A program made the translations under genes and the position numbers. Below the pieces are notes generated by a model that was given only the letters and a program-made list of their open reading frames with translations, did no database searches and was not told the origin of the DNA. This document shows positions 9,704-24,200 of a stretch of DNA of 64,000 bases, one piece after another. Each line of letters starts with the position of its first letter. Within the stretch, counting starts at the first letter, position 1. Source of the stretch: Macropodus opercularis (Eukaryota > Chordata > Actinopteri > Anabantiformes > Osphronemidae); assembly GCA_030770545.1 (NCBI GenBank), contig CM061091.1, positions 6,145,501 through 6,209,500 on the forward strand, read 5' to 3'.

Positions 9704-12700
9704 ATACAGTGCATTTCTAAACGTGTCTCTGTTATAGGACACAACTTTATTTATGTGGGAAGCATGTCTTCATAAAGGGATTAAAAATATAGTTCTAACT
9801 TGAAATGCTTGATTTTCTGACAGCATGTGTCATACTTAAATGGATGGATATCTTATTTTGGAGGGAGACTTAAAACGGCAAAGCTGCCCACACTCAACAC
9901 TTTGTTTTATTGTTCTGAAAGTGACGGAGCCCACGTTGTTATCCCTCAACACAAACTGTGACTCTTGTCTGTCCATTTTTATTTACACTCCTCAGAAGGA
10001 ATTCTACAGCCACGTTTATCCTGCTGTTAAAGACTGTTCAATATTCAAAACCTCAGTCGTGTTTGTGTAAAATACTGTATGAAGAAGCAGCTGTGCAGCG
10101 CCCACATGCTAACACACCTCAAACAACCTCATTTGTCATATAGCTTCCTGAAAAAGAAAGAAGTCCTTGGCCTTTTTCACTGCTACCTCTCATCTCTACA
10201 GCGCTGTTTGTCCTCACAGCTGCCTCCCTGCCAGCCAGCGCTGCTTCTTCCACCCCCCTGCTCCCGCTGCTATTCTGGCCAAGCTAAGCCACAACTGTCC
10301 CACATGCCATGTCTGCTGGATGTGTGAACAAAGCTCGGAGGGAGCGAGGCGAAAACGGACCTCTTAAGTGAGTGGAACCCAGTCAGGCGGGACGGCTGGA
10401 AATGTCTTCCCCTTTGATTCCTCGGGGAACAGAGACAGAAAACAAATGGAGTCTGACTCCCTTATTTTCTCAAGGTCCTGGAAGTGACCCGCCGCTGCTG
10501 CGGAACACGGGCTGGAGCTGATGCTCGCTGCCCGGCTGCTGAGCTGTCCAGCGGTCTGTCAGCTCGACACAATGGAGAGGGCCCCTCTACCCTGCCTCCC
10601 CTTTCTCATCCACATTCAATCCCAGCCGCAGACCACAGCACAGCCTGTTCAGTGGCATTGCTGACAACTCAGTCGGCCTGCTCACACCACGATGACCCTG
10701 GGAGTAATTGGTCGATAAAAGTCGGCAGGCATCGACTTGTGTGGCTAAATCATTGTGTGTTCATGTTCTTGTTGTGGACATAGATTCCCACTGCAAGGAA
10801 AATGTAAGATCCTGGGAAACAGAATTGATATTCACGGAGAAGTAAAAATAGCCAGTGAATAATTAATGCAACAATAACAGCACACATGCATTCACATTTA
10901 TCTAGTGATTCTGCACTGGGAATGTGTACATAATAAGAATATTATCTGTGCGTAGTGCGGCTGCCAGCAGGCTCGGCGCACTTGGCTGGGAGCAAACAGG
11001 GGAGTTTGGCTCCCATTTATCTGCTGCATCTCATAAACGGAATAGCTGGTCCTGGCAGCTGAATACAGGATTTCCATCTCAGCACATTAGAGCATTAAGT
11101 CTGAATTCTGCATTGTGTCCATGCATCTAGAATCAGAGAGGAGAGAGCGTCACACATGTTTGTGTTCTCCACATACGAGCAAAGACGCACGTGGCGCGCG
11201 TGCACAAGCGGGAACAGACGATTTCACCCGCTTACAAAGAACGGAGAGCGGAGTGATGCAATAAACAGAGTCTACTCAGGACACACCTTGCCAGCACTGA
11301 TCAACACAACATTGAACTCAGCTGGTGGTTAGCGTTGACTCCTCTATGGGCCCAGTGGGCTGACGAGTCAATGGGCCCCTGTTCACCAAAATATTAAAAC
11401 CACCCGGTGACTGGTTGGTGTACAACGGCAACAGCGCCTTCATTTTGGAAGCAACATCTGCTGCTTGACTACCTGTTCTCACTTACTGCAGTTCATGCAC
11501 AGCACAAAGTCTCTTTGTAAATGTGGCGAATCGAATCGTTGCCATTGAAAAACACCGCTTCGCACTGGTTCGGTCCAGCCGTTCAAACCTAATATTCCCC
11601 ACGCTCTTTTGATGATTCGTATGCTGAAGAATATTTCAAAAATAATCAGGAAGATGCAGCAGTGAATGACCTAGAAGGACAGAAGGACATCAAGTGCAGT
11701 TGATATTTAAAACTGGTCTAACAAATCAACTGAAGACTGTTGTTTAGTGTATGGATGTTGTAAAAACATAATTCACTTCAAGTATTATGAAGACGACAGA
11801 AACATTTTTATATCCTCTAAAGGATAAAGTGACTTGATGGAGCTTCCAATAAAACAGTCGCCACATTTCTCAAATTACAAACAGTTTGTACTGAATGTAT
11901 TTTTAATATATTGGCCTCACTGTCCCTACATTCTGTACATATTTGTATATTGTTATTGAATATGTCTTCTACACACCGTACCACGACAAAGAAAACTGTT
12001 TGATTGCATACGTTCCTTACGTTAAACTAAACATGTAGCCAAAGATTTAAATTCACAGCTGACAGAGGAAGTATGGCAGCCACTGTCCATCTCCACCACA
12101 TTCATACAGGGACATTAAGCTATGTTGTTACTGTTATTTCAGTTACACAGATGTGTTTTTGAAGACCTGGACCTGCCCACAGTGTGACCAGAGTTGGTTT
12201 ATTTATGACTACCTTCTCACTGCTGCTGACTCATTTAAGTGGTAAACACGCTGCTTAATGCACCTTGACAGGAGACAAGTGTACGACGAGAGCATTCTGC
12301 TGCTATTTTTTGAGCACAAATGATCCCAGCAGGTCACAGATTTGAATACACAACGCTGTGCTCACGAATTCCTGCATGTTACACGATTGAAGGAGTCCAC
12401 GCCAATCGCACAGGCAGTGAGTTAATTGTGGGCCATCTCTTGGTATTCTTTGGGTTCTTTATTTATTATCACAGTAGCCACCAGGCAGCAAAAAGAAAAG
12501 TGTGAACCCTGCAGAGATAGGAAGTGAATATGGAGTTTTAACTGCAGTGTCGGTGCTGCTCACAGCTGGGCTGGCGAAGTACAGAGAGAAGATGTCAAGT
12601 GTATAAGACCACTCAGAGGTATGGATGTTCAGACCTGTTGGTGATCCAGTCTAAATATAGCATCGGCATCAAAATTCAAAAGACAGGAATCAAATGTGGT

Positions 12701-15700
12701 GTCACTGTCAAACTGATGGAAGGATGCTGTAAACGGACTAACGCTGCATAGTAGCGCAGTCGTACGTTAATTACCTACTGGTTATACACTCAAGTAGAAC
12801 AGAGAGGATTTTCTGTATATTTCCATATCTGCAACCTGTTCAAGTCAGGTTTTTATTCCGCCAAGGCTGTCATGAACCACGGAAGGACGTCGCTGCTGTC
12901 GCCAGCTTAAACAGAGTGAATAGAGCCGCAGTGTCGGGGCTCTGCTAATTTGAAACATCTAAAAACCTTTGTGCCTTGTTCAAATCTATCAACGCCTGTG
13001 ATGTAATTACATTTTAAATAGGCTCGGGTGATAAATTGAATCTCTATACTGTTCTGCCCCTAACCAAACTTGATTAATCCATTTTTAATCAGTTGGTGGC
13101 AGAGAGGTGCCTTGATGTTTCATTTAACCGAGGCTGACAGCGGAGACAGCGCCCTTGTCACGTGAGTCCTGTTCATCGCCGGGACCACAGGTTGAAGACA
13201 AAGGAACAGGTCGGGAGTTTCTGTGTGTGTTGAAGGTTTACGGGCGTCCTAGCGGTACCGTGAAGTGTATTTGTGATTTCATAGTAATCTATAAAGCCGC
13301 CTGCTCCTTCATTTGCTGTACAGCAGGTGAGAGCTGAGGACAATTGCTTCTAATTATAGATGATGGACACAGCCTTCTTCCCTCAGCATCGTCTTCCTCC
13401 CTGTGGTTGCACTGCGAAGACAAACGCTTTTAAATAAAGGCACCTTTGCCCTCCCATGTGTCAAACCGAGATGCTAAATGCTATACAAGACCCAGCAATG
13501 TAACGTAGGGGGATGTAAATATAAAAAGTCACAAAACCACTAGTGCACTGCGTGTAATGTGCATTTATACATGTTTGGCATTTCTAGTTTACTGATTAGG
13601 ATTTTATGTAGATCGTCCCATATAATATGAGGCTGAAAAGCACTTGTTGGAAAATAATACATCCCAAAATGATTTTCATAGTAGCAAAAGTCAAAAGGAG
13701 TCTTTTTTATTTACTGACTGATTCATTCAAATTAGACAGATTTTAGTAGATGTGTTTAATTGCGACTGGCACCTCAGCAGTGCATGCTGTATCGTTCCAT
13801 CATTGAGAGTTTAGTCTCACGAGGTGAACTTATAATTTAGCGTATGCAGTATCAGAAAAGTGACTTAGGAATGTGATTTAAGGAGCGTGTGATGTTTTCT
13901 CCTTATTTGAGCCACATCAGGCTAATGATCAGACCAAACCATCTAAAGCTGCACGTAAATAAAAGTTAGGTGCATCTGTCTTGTAGTTACTCTGCTAATC
14001 TCTCATTTATCTTGTCTCCTGCTTTAAACACTGATCTTTTGTTAGAACTTTATGTTATTCATATTTGTCATGTTCACTCCTGTCTGGTCTACCTATGCGG
14101 TTACTTTTTGTTTTTTATTTACAACACTCATTCAGACACAGTGAAGAGACATTATTTTGAAGATGTGCTTAAACATATTCAAAGTCTTTTTAAGTAAGTA
14201 CTTAAATTAATTTAAATACATTTCGCAAAGTTCATCTGAAAATGAACTTAAAGGAGATTAGGCCCTGGAGCTGGTTTTCGTTTCAAACCAGCGTAGGAGT
14301 AGTGAAACCCAGCTGTAGCTAAATATTAAGCCCAACAGTTGTGGCTTAGTTTAGCCTTTTCTCACCTGCTTTGCTCTGTAGACTGACTCAAAATAATCAC
14401 ATTCTGAAATGCAGATGATGATTACAGTGCATATTGACTTCGTGTCTATGTGACCTTGCATCTTGCGAAGAAAAGGGCAAATGAGTCACACATGTATGTG
14501 GTTGTTGTGCGAAGGCTACAGTTGGTCCACAGGAAAATATAGAGAAAAACCATAAAATCCTCGATTTCCTCCAAGAAACATGAACTGTCATCATTTGGAG
14601 GCGATTACATCCTTCTTCTGCAGTGCAACAGAGGCACTGAGGGGTATAAATCTCATGTCGGGATGACAATGTGTGTAATGCACCTTGACTAATTGTCTAA
14701 AATATTTTTAAATGTCAAGGGCTGAATGGATGTGAAAACAGGGAACCTATAGGAGCCGTCGCAGAGGGAGGGGGTGTGTTTACTGCAGCTTCCACGCTGC
14801 CAGGCGTGTTCGCTGCGTCCTCTGGGGATGCGGTGGGGAAAATCTTCCTCCTATCCTGTTACTGTGAATTCTCTATTTCCAGAATTCGATCTTTCCGCTT
14901 TATTCATCTTGCCTCCCACACTCATACTTTTTAATTCTCATCTGTCACATCTCTCCTGTTGCTTTAATTTTTTCTCATCTTCACGTAGTTAGAAACTCAA
15001 ATTATCTCCATTTCAACATATAATGTTATCTAACTATGATCTAAACGCTGTTTCCTCTTTATTCATGCAATGTTCATTTGTTCTTTGAATCTGTGTGTAT
15101 AATAACACATTAGTAATTCATCTTCTCTTCTGGAGGGCACAGACTTTACGTCATGAATGAAATTTTGACATAAGCTGTCCTTTACAGATATATATATATA
15201 TGTGTGAATTAGTTACACAACTTACAGAAAAGACATATTTGAGCAGGAGACAAAAGGAGCTGAATGACTGATCACGGATCAGTGGATGATGACGACATAG
15301 ATCACTTAACCGAAAATGCCTGTTTCTACTGATTGGATGTGATAAGTTCCTCCATTAGTCCTGAGGAGCACACAGGAAGATGGATTCTTTAATCTCTTTA
15401 AACAAATTATGATCTTCATAATGCAATGTCTAAAAATGACTACATCTTTGATAGAAGAGTGATCTTGGCCAGACGGAATCACATCCAGATGAACAAAAGG
15501 TCAAATTGTGTGGGTGGTCTTTGTGTAGACCTTTATGTTAATTTAATTACTGCTGCTGTCATCAACAACAGAAGTCGAAGGTGGTCCAATGTGTACGTTT
15601 CATGAGGGCTTGTGACAATATGAGGACAGTGGGGTCAGAGGTCAAATCAACCAAATTCATTTTTGAGTTCATTTAGTCGGCTGTCAGTGAGACTTGACCA

Positions 15701-18700
15701 CGGTTTCAGACTTTACAGAAATTACACCCAACACTCCAGACACGGTTGGCCTTCTTCTGTGGACCCAACCCAATATAACACAACACCTTCAAGTAATAAA
15801 GGAGACACTGGAGGTTTAACACTAAGTGTTGTGTAACAGCTTGTAGTTCTAAGATAGCTGTAGGACGTAAAGCTCCATGTGGACCTTCAATAAATGCTTT
15901 TGTACAATACGTACTAGATAAATAAATAAATGCTAAATACAGCTTTAACGGGTTATGATTTTTTGCACAGCAAAAGGAAAAGCTGTTGCAGACAACTACC
16001 ACACAAACAACAAAGATCTCAATCCATCTCCATCAAATCAGTTTAAAGTCTAAAAATTGTTCCCTCAAAAGACTCAATGTATTTTTTTTTGCCATTTTAA
16101 GTGGTCAAGGCCTAAAGAAGAATTTCCTGTACTAAGCCTATAACTTACTAGACATTCTGTAGAGCAATTATGTTCTTGTTCTTGACCAGGTAACAAACTT
16201 AACACTATTCTACTGCACTATAAACTATTCCTAAATCAATGTAATAGAGCAAAGCTCAAAGCGCTCTTTTCCTGATTTTCCCTCCATGGTTGTGGTCAGA
16301 TGACCTCAATCTTTCAAACATTGAAACAAAGATGTTTCATCTTGATAATAAAAACAGTAACTCTTACATCTGCGAGTTTTTAATGCTGCTCTTTTGTAGA
16401 TCGCTCTTGATGCTTCTATAAGCACTTTACTAGACCTTAGATCCTTGACCACAGACAAACGTAGGACCTGTAGAAATAGCAGAAGCTGCTGCAGCGGTTC
16501 TGTGACGCTTACATGTACTTGCCTATCGCTCCCTGCTCCGGCAGCTGAGAGATCTGAGAGCGTGTGGTCTTTCAAGTTGCTCTGTTTGAATACATGGCAG
16601 AACACATCCTCCACTTAATTAGTCGTCACCAACTCATGCCCCTCCTCTCCAGCTAAAACCTTTGAAGCTTTGTACAGTTACACGGTAGTGGGTGATTGAC
16701 TGTAGCAAATCAGTGGAGCCGGAGGAACTGAAGGAAGACACGTCACAGCAAACACACATTTTAAACAATGCAAATTTTGTCCATTGTTTGTTATCATTCT
16801 CTGTCCTGGACACGTACATTTGGATCGGCTGCTGCTGGTTTGGGGTCTGGTTGGCCTTCCCTCAGAGAGGTGCGCTGTGCTGTCAGTGTCACAGTGACGG
16901 GGGCCTCTTTGAAAGGCAAGTGAAGATTGCCTGGGAGATTTGGAAACCCAGCAATGGCTCCCAGACGTTATGGAACAAGGGAGTGATGACTGCACTCATT
17001 CCCATTTCATTATAGATGGTCTTCTGTGACTTCAGACCTCATTATTAAAAATATTTCAAAGACAAATAGAACTTCAGTGTGGGATCAAGGGATGAGGTGG
17101 CATCTGTGTAACCAATCACATTTTGATGGGGCTCAGGGTGATAATACTTGAAAAGGCTGATCTCAAAGGGCTTTCACATCTGTTTAGGTAAAGAAAAAGA
17201 AACTTCATCTTGGATTAGGTCAGAAGGTCTATGACAGGTGGCTGTCAGACAGCTCTCTTCACCAAAGATACCGAACACAACTCTCAGGTGAACATCATAG
17301 CAGATCAGATTTAAAACAATTATCCCACTAATTACTTTTCAAATGTAAAACATCAAATAAATACATAATGGCAACATTCTACTGTAGCTACTTTCTCATC
17401 TATTGTAGCATTGCATTGATTGGTATGTGATGCCTTTTTGTGCAGTATTTCATTCCCAACTGATTATTCAAAACACCAATAATAGATATTGTCATCTTAC
17501 TATTAAGAATTATTTTCTCTCACTGGCTTTAATGAATTATTGCTCAATTTTGGTGGGTTGCTCCTAGTTGCACTTATTTCTTTTAATAATCTCTGACATG
17601 TATGGTTCTGGTTATCGGACCCATTTTTACCACAATGTAAGTACGGGACAAAATTTAAATCCAACATGACAATCCTGCGACCTTGAGTATCCACTTCACT
17701 GAGTGCCATCTACTGTTGCTCTTGAACTATTATTATTTTATTAGCTTTCAGATTTCATGAGCGTTATTTCCAATATATGTTGAATGAACGTGTGTGGGGA
17801 AAATGATAAAATAACCTAATATCAGGAAAGAAGAGTAGCAAACAATCAATAGGTGGAGGTACCGTAGTTGAAATGGGAGAAGAAATAAAAATCATGGAAA
17901 ATGTTGTAAGACATGATTATTATACACAGAGACAAACAGCCTGAGCAAAAGACAAAGCAGTTCATTTGAAGTGATTGTAAATACTGTGTTATTTTAATAC
18001 AGGAGGTGCTGCTGAGTTGAAAACTGTGTTAGGCTATAAACGCATCAGAACAGTTTTCCCTAATGGTGCTTGGCTGGGCTCTTTCTGATTAATAATGCAG
18101 GAACAACATCAATTTAATGTGATGCCATCTAGACTCAAAACTGCTCTGATTTACATTCAACATTAAATCATTTCCACGAAGCCTCGCAGTGAAACTGATG
18201 TCTCCTCACTGTTAGAATCCGATGGAAGGAAACCAACAACAGATCTATTTTTCTTTGTCTATACTGTACTGTAGCTACAGGTATACAGTACATCTGCATC
18301 TATATCAACTGCACGTACAGTTGTTCTGTGTTTTAAATTTCACAAACTGAATATTAAGATGCAACGAATGTGAACTGGTGTCATCTAACACCTTTTCAAT
18401 ACGATACTTCATGACTTGTTTGGGCTGTAACAGTCTTACTGCATGTTCAGACTTATGTCTTGTGCAAATGACGATTAGAAACAATTAAAACTAAGGCTGA
18501 TTGTTATTGAACCTTAATCCGTGTGCTGTCTAATGCTCTGGGTCTAGAGCGTGAAGCCGACCGGAAGCACACGACAGAGACGCGGTCACACAGTCATTAG
18601 AGGCAGATTTGTGTGTAACCCAGTGTTTGTCTAGTTATTCATTTAAAAACATGTTTTCTCCTGGCTCCTCCCCCTCCTACTACTTTATAAAACATGACAT

Positions 18701-19880
18701 TATATGTATCAGTAGTGTAAGATCTCTATTCACAAACCATTCCATAGTTTTGTTTTCATTATCAAATTTCTATTTAAATGCTAATTTTGTTGTTTCTCAT
18801 TTGACACACTCGCTATTCTTTAGCTATTATTGGCCCTCGTGTTTTTTTTTTTATTAAGTGGAAATAAATATCCCTAATTTTGTTCCTATAAATTTCTATT
18901 GGTGGATTATGAGAAAGCAGGTCCCGGGGGACAGAAAGGATATGGCTTTGTTTTGCATTTGTTAGGTTTTGTTTTTTTGTGTTGTGTTTTTTAAAGTGTA
19001 AATGGTGACATGTTAATGGTGGACATATAAATAACTAGACTGACGGACTGAAACGCTTTAGTCCGTGTTGGACAAAGAAAAGAAGCTGCTGTGCGAGTGA
19101 AGAGCCTGTGAGACTTCTCTCTATTATTCCAGCCCGTAGTCTTTCACTGACCTTACCCCAGAGCTGTGTTTGCCAAAACCCAATCATAAAACCTGAAGTC
19201 ACCAAACAGGATGTTGTAAAGTAGATAGAATATTTGGATGGACTAAAATATGCCTGTGTACGTTGAATTAATGATGTATTAGTGAATTTGCATCTGGTCG
19301 TTTACATTAATTGTGAACATGTACATTAGAATAGAATACAATCCAAAATTGATTCCGGTTGCAGTTACATTCCCAACTAAAGGTACCTGTGAATGCATCT
19401 TAGCCAGGTTGTGCTGTATAGACAGGGGTATTTGCAGTGGCTCTTAATGCTTGGGCCCCTGGGACTGTTCTCACTAGGCCCATTCAATAATCCATGCACG
19501 TTTATTTCCTCTCTGGTGACCTATACTGACATTTCATTGACATTGTTGTCACTTATTTCTGTATTTAATCCAATTCCGTTTATTTACATAACATCAACTG
19601 ATTTAGTTAACTGATATTTTTTTAACACTTAAAAAAATCACATTTGTGAATTATTCTGTGTCATTGGCTCTTTCTATAACAATATTTCTCATAATTCTCT
19701 CTAATTGTGATCCCAGTTGATTCTGTGCAGTTAGTGCAGGTGTCAGTATGACTGTAGCCGGTAGGAGGGACTTGATGCTCCAACTTCTCATTTTGTCTCT
19801 GCTCCTCAGCCAGTCGTCCTGGTCCTGCTTGGAGAGAGACAGCGGATTCAGCAGCACGGTATTCCGGGGAAACACCATGC
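9704..19880. other. Upstream non-coding region
   Basis: About 10 kb before the first coding exon. I see no convincing exon. It has a locally GC-richer pocket at about 10180-10720, a small CpG cluster near 11180-11230, and a short TA repeat at 15187-15203. Distal regulatory elements or a 5' untranslated exon of the Trk gene could lie here, but nothing in the sequence lets me place one. Confidence 0.4.
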
Positions 19881-20184
19881 ATCTTAGACTGAAAAGGCGC
19901 CTGGAGCCTCGCATTGTTTCGCTTTCTCGTTTTTAATTACCTTTTTTTTCATTTTTGTTGCGTCTTTCGTTTCTTTTTCTTTTTTTTTTTCTCTCTCCCT
20001 CCCGTGACGCGCAAGGACACCACAGCATCCATCCACGGCAGAAACGCTCACATAGAGCATCCTCTGTACGCGCCACCATCCTCCACCTTCCTTCCTTCCT
20101 CCTACTCTCCTCCTCTCCTCTCTCCTGTTCTGCTTCAATCCAGAGGACATCGGGACCTCTTTTCTCCCTTCTTTGCCCGGAGAC

Positions 20185-20426
20185 ATGGATCTATGGTTTC
20201 ATTCGATCCGGATTTGCTGGTGGAGGGTTTTGTTTCTGATGAGTGTTTTCCAGGACTATCTCAGCTCCATGCTGGACTGCCCGCCGACCTGCAGCTGCTC
20301 TCAAACAGAGATCTATTGCAATAAGTCCGACAACGGCAGGTTTTTCCCTTTATTGGCCCTGCAAGATCCCGGGAACAATGGGACCAGTGTTGACATAGCA
20401 GAGTTATTTAAAAACATCACGTCTAT
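20185..20426 (+). CDS. ntrk3: Neurotrophin receptor TrkC-like, coding exon 1 (signal peptide and LRR N-cap)
   Basis: First coding exon of a Trk-family receptor tyrosine kinase, the neurotrophin-3 receptor in vertebrate neurons. It encodes residues 1-80 plus two bases of codon 81. The start is the ATG at 20185 because it opens directly into a signal peptide (basic R9 and R14, hydrophobic VLFLMSVF at 15-22). The mature part begins with the cysteine cap C32, C36, C38, C45 of the LRRNT module, and C32 falls where I recall the first cap cysteine of human TrkC. FFPLLALQDPGNNGT (residues 53-67) resembles TrkC, which has FPLLEGQDSGN, better than TrkB. N-glycosylation sequons are at N65 and N77. The exon ends at a strong donor, gtaagt at 20427-20432; reading through meets a stop at 20428-20430. 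The full receptor is about 820-840 residues, so this is a small N-terminal piece. I cannot decide between teleost a and b paralogues. Confidence 0.93.
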
Positions 20427-20736
20427 GTAAGTATGGATGCGGATTCCGCCGTGCGCTCTCAGTCATTAATTGATCCCATCCTCATCCAGGCGCCCACGAT
20501 TCCAGGGTGTCTGTTGCTTTCTTCGCACTGCTCTGACTTGTTGACTCATTCCGCTTTATTTTGCGACTTTTCGCACTTCTGACATTCAGTTTCATCGCCG
20601 TTCATGATAAAAACCATTCTCCACGACGGGCTTGTACGAGGCTACGCGCGTTATTCTCTCTGCCCTTCACAATTAAACACCTCGGATGCAACATTTTAAC
20701 CAACAAACCACCTGATCTTGAAGCGTGAATGTCGGA

Positions 20737-20752
20737 CCCCCCCCCCTCCCCC

Positions 20753-20784
<32 letters not shown>
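20737..20784. repeat. Poly-C followed by (GT)n microsatellite
   Basis: A C-rich run (20737-20752) passes directly into about 15 GT units, just inside intron 1. Confidence 0.9.
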
Positions 20785-21194
20785 CTACAAAGTTGCTCCT
20801 CCGCAGCGGCACCGCAGGCCTACGCGGCCGAAACGACAGAAGGATGTTGCGGAGAAGCGCAGATCACCCATTCGCTTGATTCCTGCCCTCGTGTTGCGCA
20901 ACTGTTCCGACAGATTGCGCTAAATGAAACGGAAATAAACGGTGCTGTAAGGTCAGCCGGTTACATTTCAGCCCTCATCCTCAGAGACCGAAGCGACCCG
21001 ACAAACTTTATTACGTCCCCGTGGTGCGGGGGTCTACGGGGGGCAGCTGGAAACGTCACTTGTGGCGTTTTCCCTCCCCGACAGACTCTGACTTGCACAA
21101 GTAGCTTTGCTTAAAACAGAAAAGCCAGGATGACGGCAGGCTCTCCAACACCCCTCACCCACACACCCCCAGAAGTGCATTTTGATTCTGCATA

Positions 21195-21219
21195 CTCCCT
21201 CCCTCCCTCCCTCTCTCTG
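21195..21219. repeat. (CTCC)n/(CT)n short repeat
   Basis: Short run of ctcc units grading into ct units. Confidence 0.8.
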
Positions 21220-24200
21220 CTCCTCTGGCATCGATCCTTCCTGCCGACATCAAAGCGTTCTTTCTTGAAAAGTCAGAAAAGGGGTGAGCTCAGGCCTTAA
21301 AATAAGAGCCGTGGTGTCGATCGGGCTGATTTGCATAGGAAGTAAACATCTCCTGTTAATGCTCCGGAGTTTCCCGCACGGCCTCCTCCGCGTCGTGGTG
21401 CGCCACAAAGGACTTTTCCTCCCCTCGGTTTTGGCACAACGTTTACCCTTTATCTGTTGGAGGGAGACAACAACTTACTTAGTGACACGGTTCATCGCTT
21501 TGCTGTGCCACTAGAGGGTAGCCTGGTACCCTCTATACGCTGGGAACCAAGTGCTCTTTACAGCAGTGGAGTCATTTACGTGACTGTTTTATCTGAGAGA
21601 CATTTTAGTCAAATCAGGCCCAGAACGAGCGGCTCCTCTAAGCCCAGCAACATTCAAAGCAAAGGATAGCAAAGAGATGAAGGGTCAGAGGCCGCGGCAC
21701 GGTATTAGTGATTAGCGTGACCCCAGAGTTACCCTCAGATAGAGATTTCCTTCTTGTAAAACCTGCTCCATTCATATTCCAGTCATATATCTCCCCTCTC
21801 ATCCACTGGGATCATCAGTTGAATAATCTGCGGCTTGGATTCGCACTTAAAAATGACAAAATCGCGTTTATACTAAGCACAAAGTCACACATTGATTCCC
21901 TTTTTGCCTTTGAGAACCCTAATGCATTTGACCCAGGACTAATTGAGCATTTCATGGTGCCTTGCCAGCAGGATGGTTGTTTTCTTGCTGCTCAGCATGG
22001 ACAGCAACCTCCACCCACCACCACCAGCAGCTCAATGACAGCCTACAGAGGCTATACTGCCCAATGTCACATCAGCTTAGATACCAGACAGCACGTTATA
22101 TATTCACATACAGAGATTGCTACACACCATAAATGTAAAATATAATTAACTTAAATTAACAAATCTTTATAAACCACAGGCTATCACTGAGACCACATAC
22201 AATACAAATCGTCTCGGCCGTCCATTTCTCTGTCAGGTGTGCAAGGGCTGCCTTTTGCTAACAAGAAGTCTATTTTATCCATCGCGAGGGAAACAGGGAG
22301 CGATGGGAACAATTTAAGGAGACAGAAAAGTAGAGGGAGGACTCCAAGCAGGAACTGTGGGAGGACTGGCCAGACACAGAAAACTGCCAAGTCCAGATAA
22401 TAGTTTTCCAGTTCTCTCACATTTGAGATTCATCACAAGAAGCGTGACTGTTTGAAGTGGATGAGATAAGGCCTTGCTGTGATTCTTAAAAACACTGAAG
22501 ACACAGTTTGACAGGTTTGTGTGTATATGTGGGGATCTGACTGCAGGTGTGCGTTTGTTTGCTGAATCCAATCGGCGTTTCCACCTTTGGCGATGATGCC
22601 TGGCCTCATTATTGTTCTCTTGAGACCGTGGGTTGTGGAAAAAAACACCAAGCTTTCAGAGCAATGTGTGCAACAGCACAACAGTCTTATGCTAAATGTG
22701 ATGTTAAATTCAGCATGTGTTTACAGAAGAACCTTTTCTCTTCTTCTCTGCTTTACAAATGCAGACGTTCAGCATTTACAATCACATGCAGACCTTTTCA
22801 AATCAGTGCTAAAACTGGTGCAAGGCACGAGCTGTTGATTCAATTTATGTCAAAGAGAAAGAAGAAAAGCTTGGAATGTGCTGCAAAACTAATAATCGGT
22901 TTATAACCTTAACCTTATTCATAACAATAAAATGTTCATATACTGTAAAATGATATATATGTCTGAAAGATGATACATGTTTCTGGGAAATGTAATGACC
23001 GTAAGCTGCCAGACTCAACGAGAACGCTGCCAGGCCTGAATTTCACAGTAAATATCAAGGTTCCTTTTCTGCAGAATTCACCGTTTTGTCCCATTGCACC
23101 AAAAAGGTGACGTCTCTCAGTCTCCCAGGGAAACGACGCTGCTTTTATAGTGATATTATGACACTTTATGACACAATAGTGCAGTGCCTATCATAGGCTC
23201 ATCAGGATTTATAGACAGCTTTATTTAAAGCTCCCTCCAGACCTATAAGGTATGTATGAAGAAATGACAACAGAATCCAGAATAAATGAATCTGAAAATA
23301 TTTATTTGGGTTTAACCGCCATGTAAATGAGACAATCAGCTTCTACAGTCATGTCAAACTCAATGCAACTATGACTATATGTTTAGTTTTTGTTATAGCA
23401 CCTTGAGCACTGCTTAATACACATACATTTCAAACATCCAGCCATTTTTAGATTTACAGACAGATGCATTAGAAAACCTAAGCTCCACATTCATACCACT
23501 GTCCGTCCATCCATCCTGCCGTCCGTCCGTGCCTGTGATCTTATTATGGCAGATCATTAGTGCACATTGTTCTCGTCACAAATGACGTGATGTTAAATCC
23601 AAAGTCCTCTATTTGCCTTTGAAATGAGATTGCTCTTCCAAAAGCAGTTTTTTTTTTAAAGTCAACTCTTTTCTTCAATCAAAGAGATTTATGTGGACTT
23701 GTAAAATTGCCATCTGTTTATCTGCAAACAAACACACCCCACACTCTAAAATGGTTTACTGTTTATCTACTTTGCCAAGTGCAGCTTGAAGTTTATGATT
23801 TAATATCTTTTAAATCTTGATGATCCGTTCTAAAAAAAGTCTGCGATTTTTCATTTCCACAGACTTAAGGAATCCTTTAAAAAAGCTTCATGATATTATA
23901 TGTACCATAATTAATCGTTTACGTATAGATGTTGTCAACGTTAGACGTTAAAAGCCATACTTCAGTAAATCTTAGGCTTCTTGTCAGTGATTCTATACCA
24001 CAGAGAGTTTTTAAAAAATACATTATAGTTTGAAATGTATGGTGACCTCTGACCTCTCTGACCTTACAGACATCTGCTGTAAAATTCCATAAAGCTATCA
24101 TAAAGTTGTAATGTAAAAGGCTAGGGTAAACTAAATCAAAGCTGTCACATTAATCCAATGTTAATATTAATATCTGCTTCCTAAAAAGTTGTTTCTTTTT

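Larger units (their letters stand above)
19880..21300 (+). promoter_or_regulatory. CpG-rich and pyrimidine-rich zone around the start exon
   Basis: CpG dinucleotides are clearly more frequent here than in flanking sequence, for example around 20030-20075, 20435-20460, 20625-20660 and 20815-20930. A T/C-rich tract covers about 19940-20003 and another covers 20085-20140. The second ends in a good splice-acceptor-like ttctgcttcaatccag at 20128-20143. Either the 5' untranslated region is continuous here, or a non-coding upstream exon is spliced to position 20144. A promoter or CpG island around a Trk 5' end is plausible, but I see no TATA box at a defined spacing. Confidence 0.4.

Noticed and set aside
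1..19880. miR-7 or miR-1179 precursor upstream of ntrk3
   Set aside because: In human these microRNA genes lie upstream of NTRK3, so I looked for their mature sequences by eye on both strands and found no match.
19884..20186. 100-codon minus-strand frame rich in K, E and R
   Set aside because: It is the antisense of the pyrimidine-rich 5' tract of the Trk gene.
20725..21114. 129-codon frame through the GT microsatellite
   Set aside because: CV-repeat translation of the microsatellite; open because the region is GC-rich and stop-poor.
21708..22145. 145-codon plus-strand open frame
   Set aside because: No signal peptide, domain or family resemblance; sits in intron 1 just after the CpG-rich zone.
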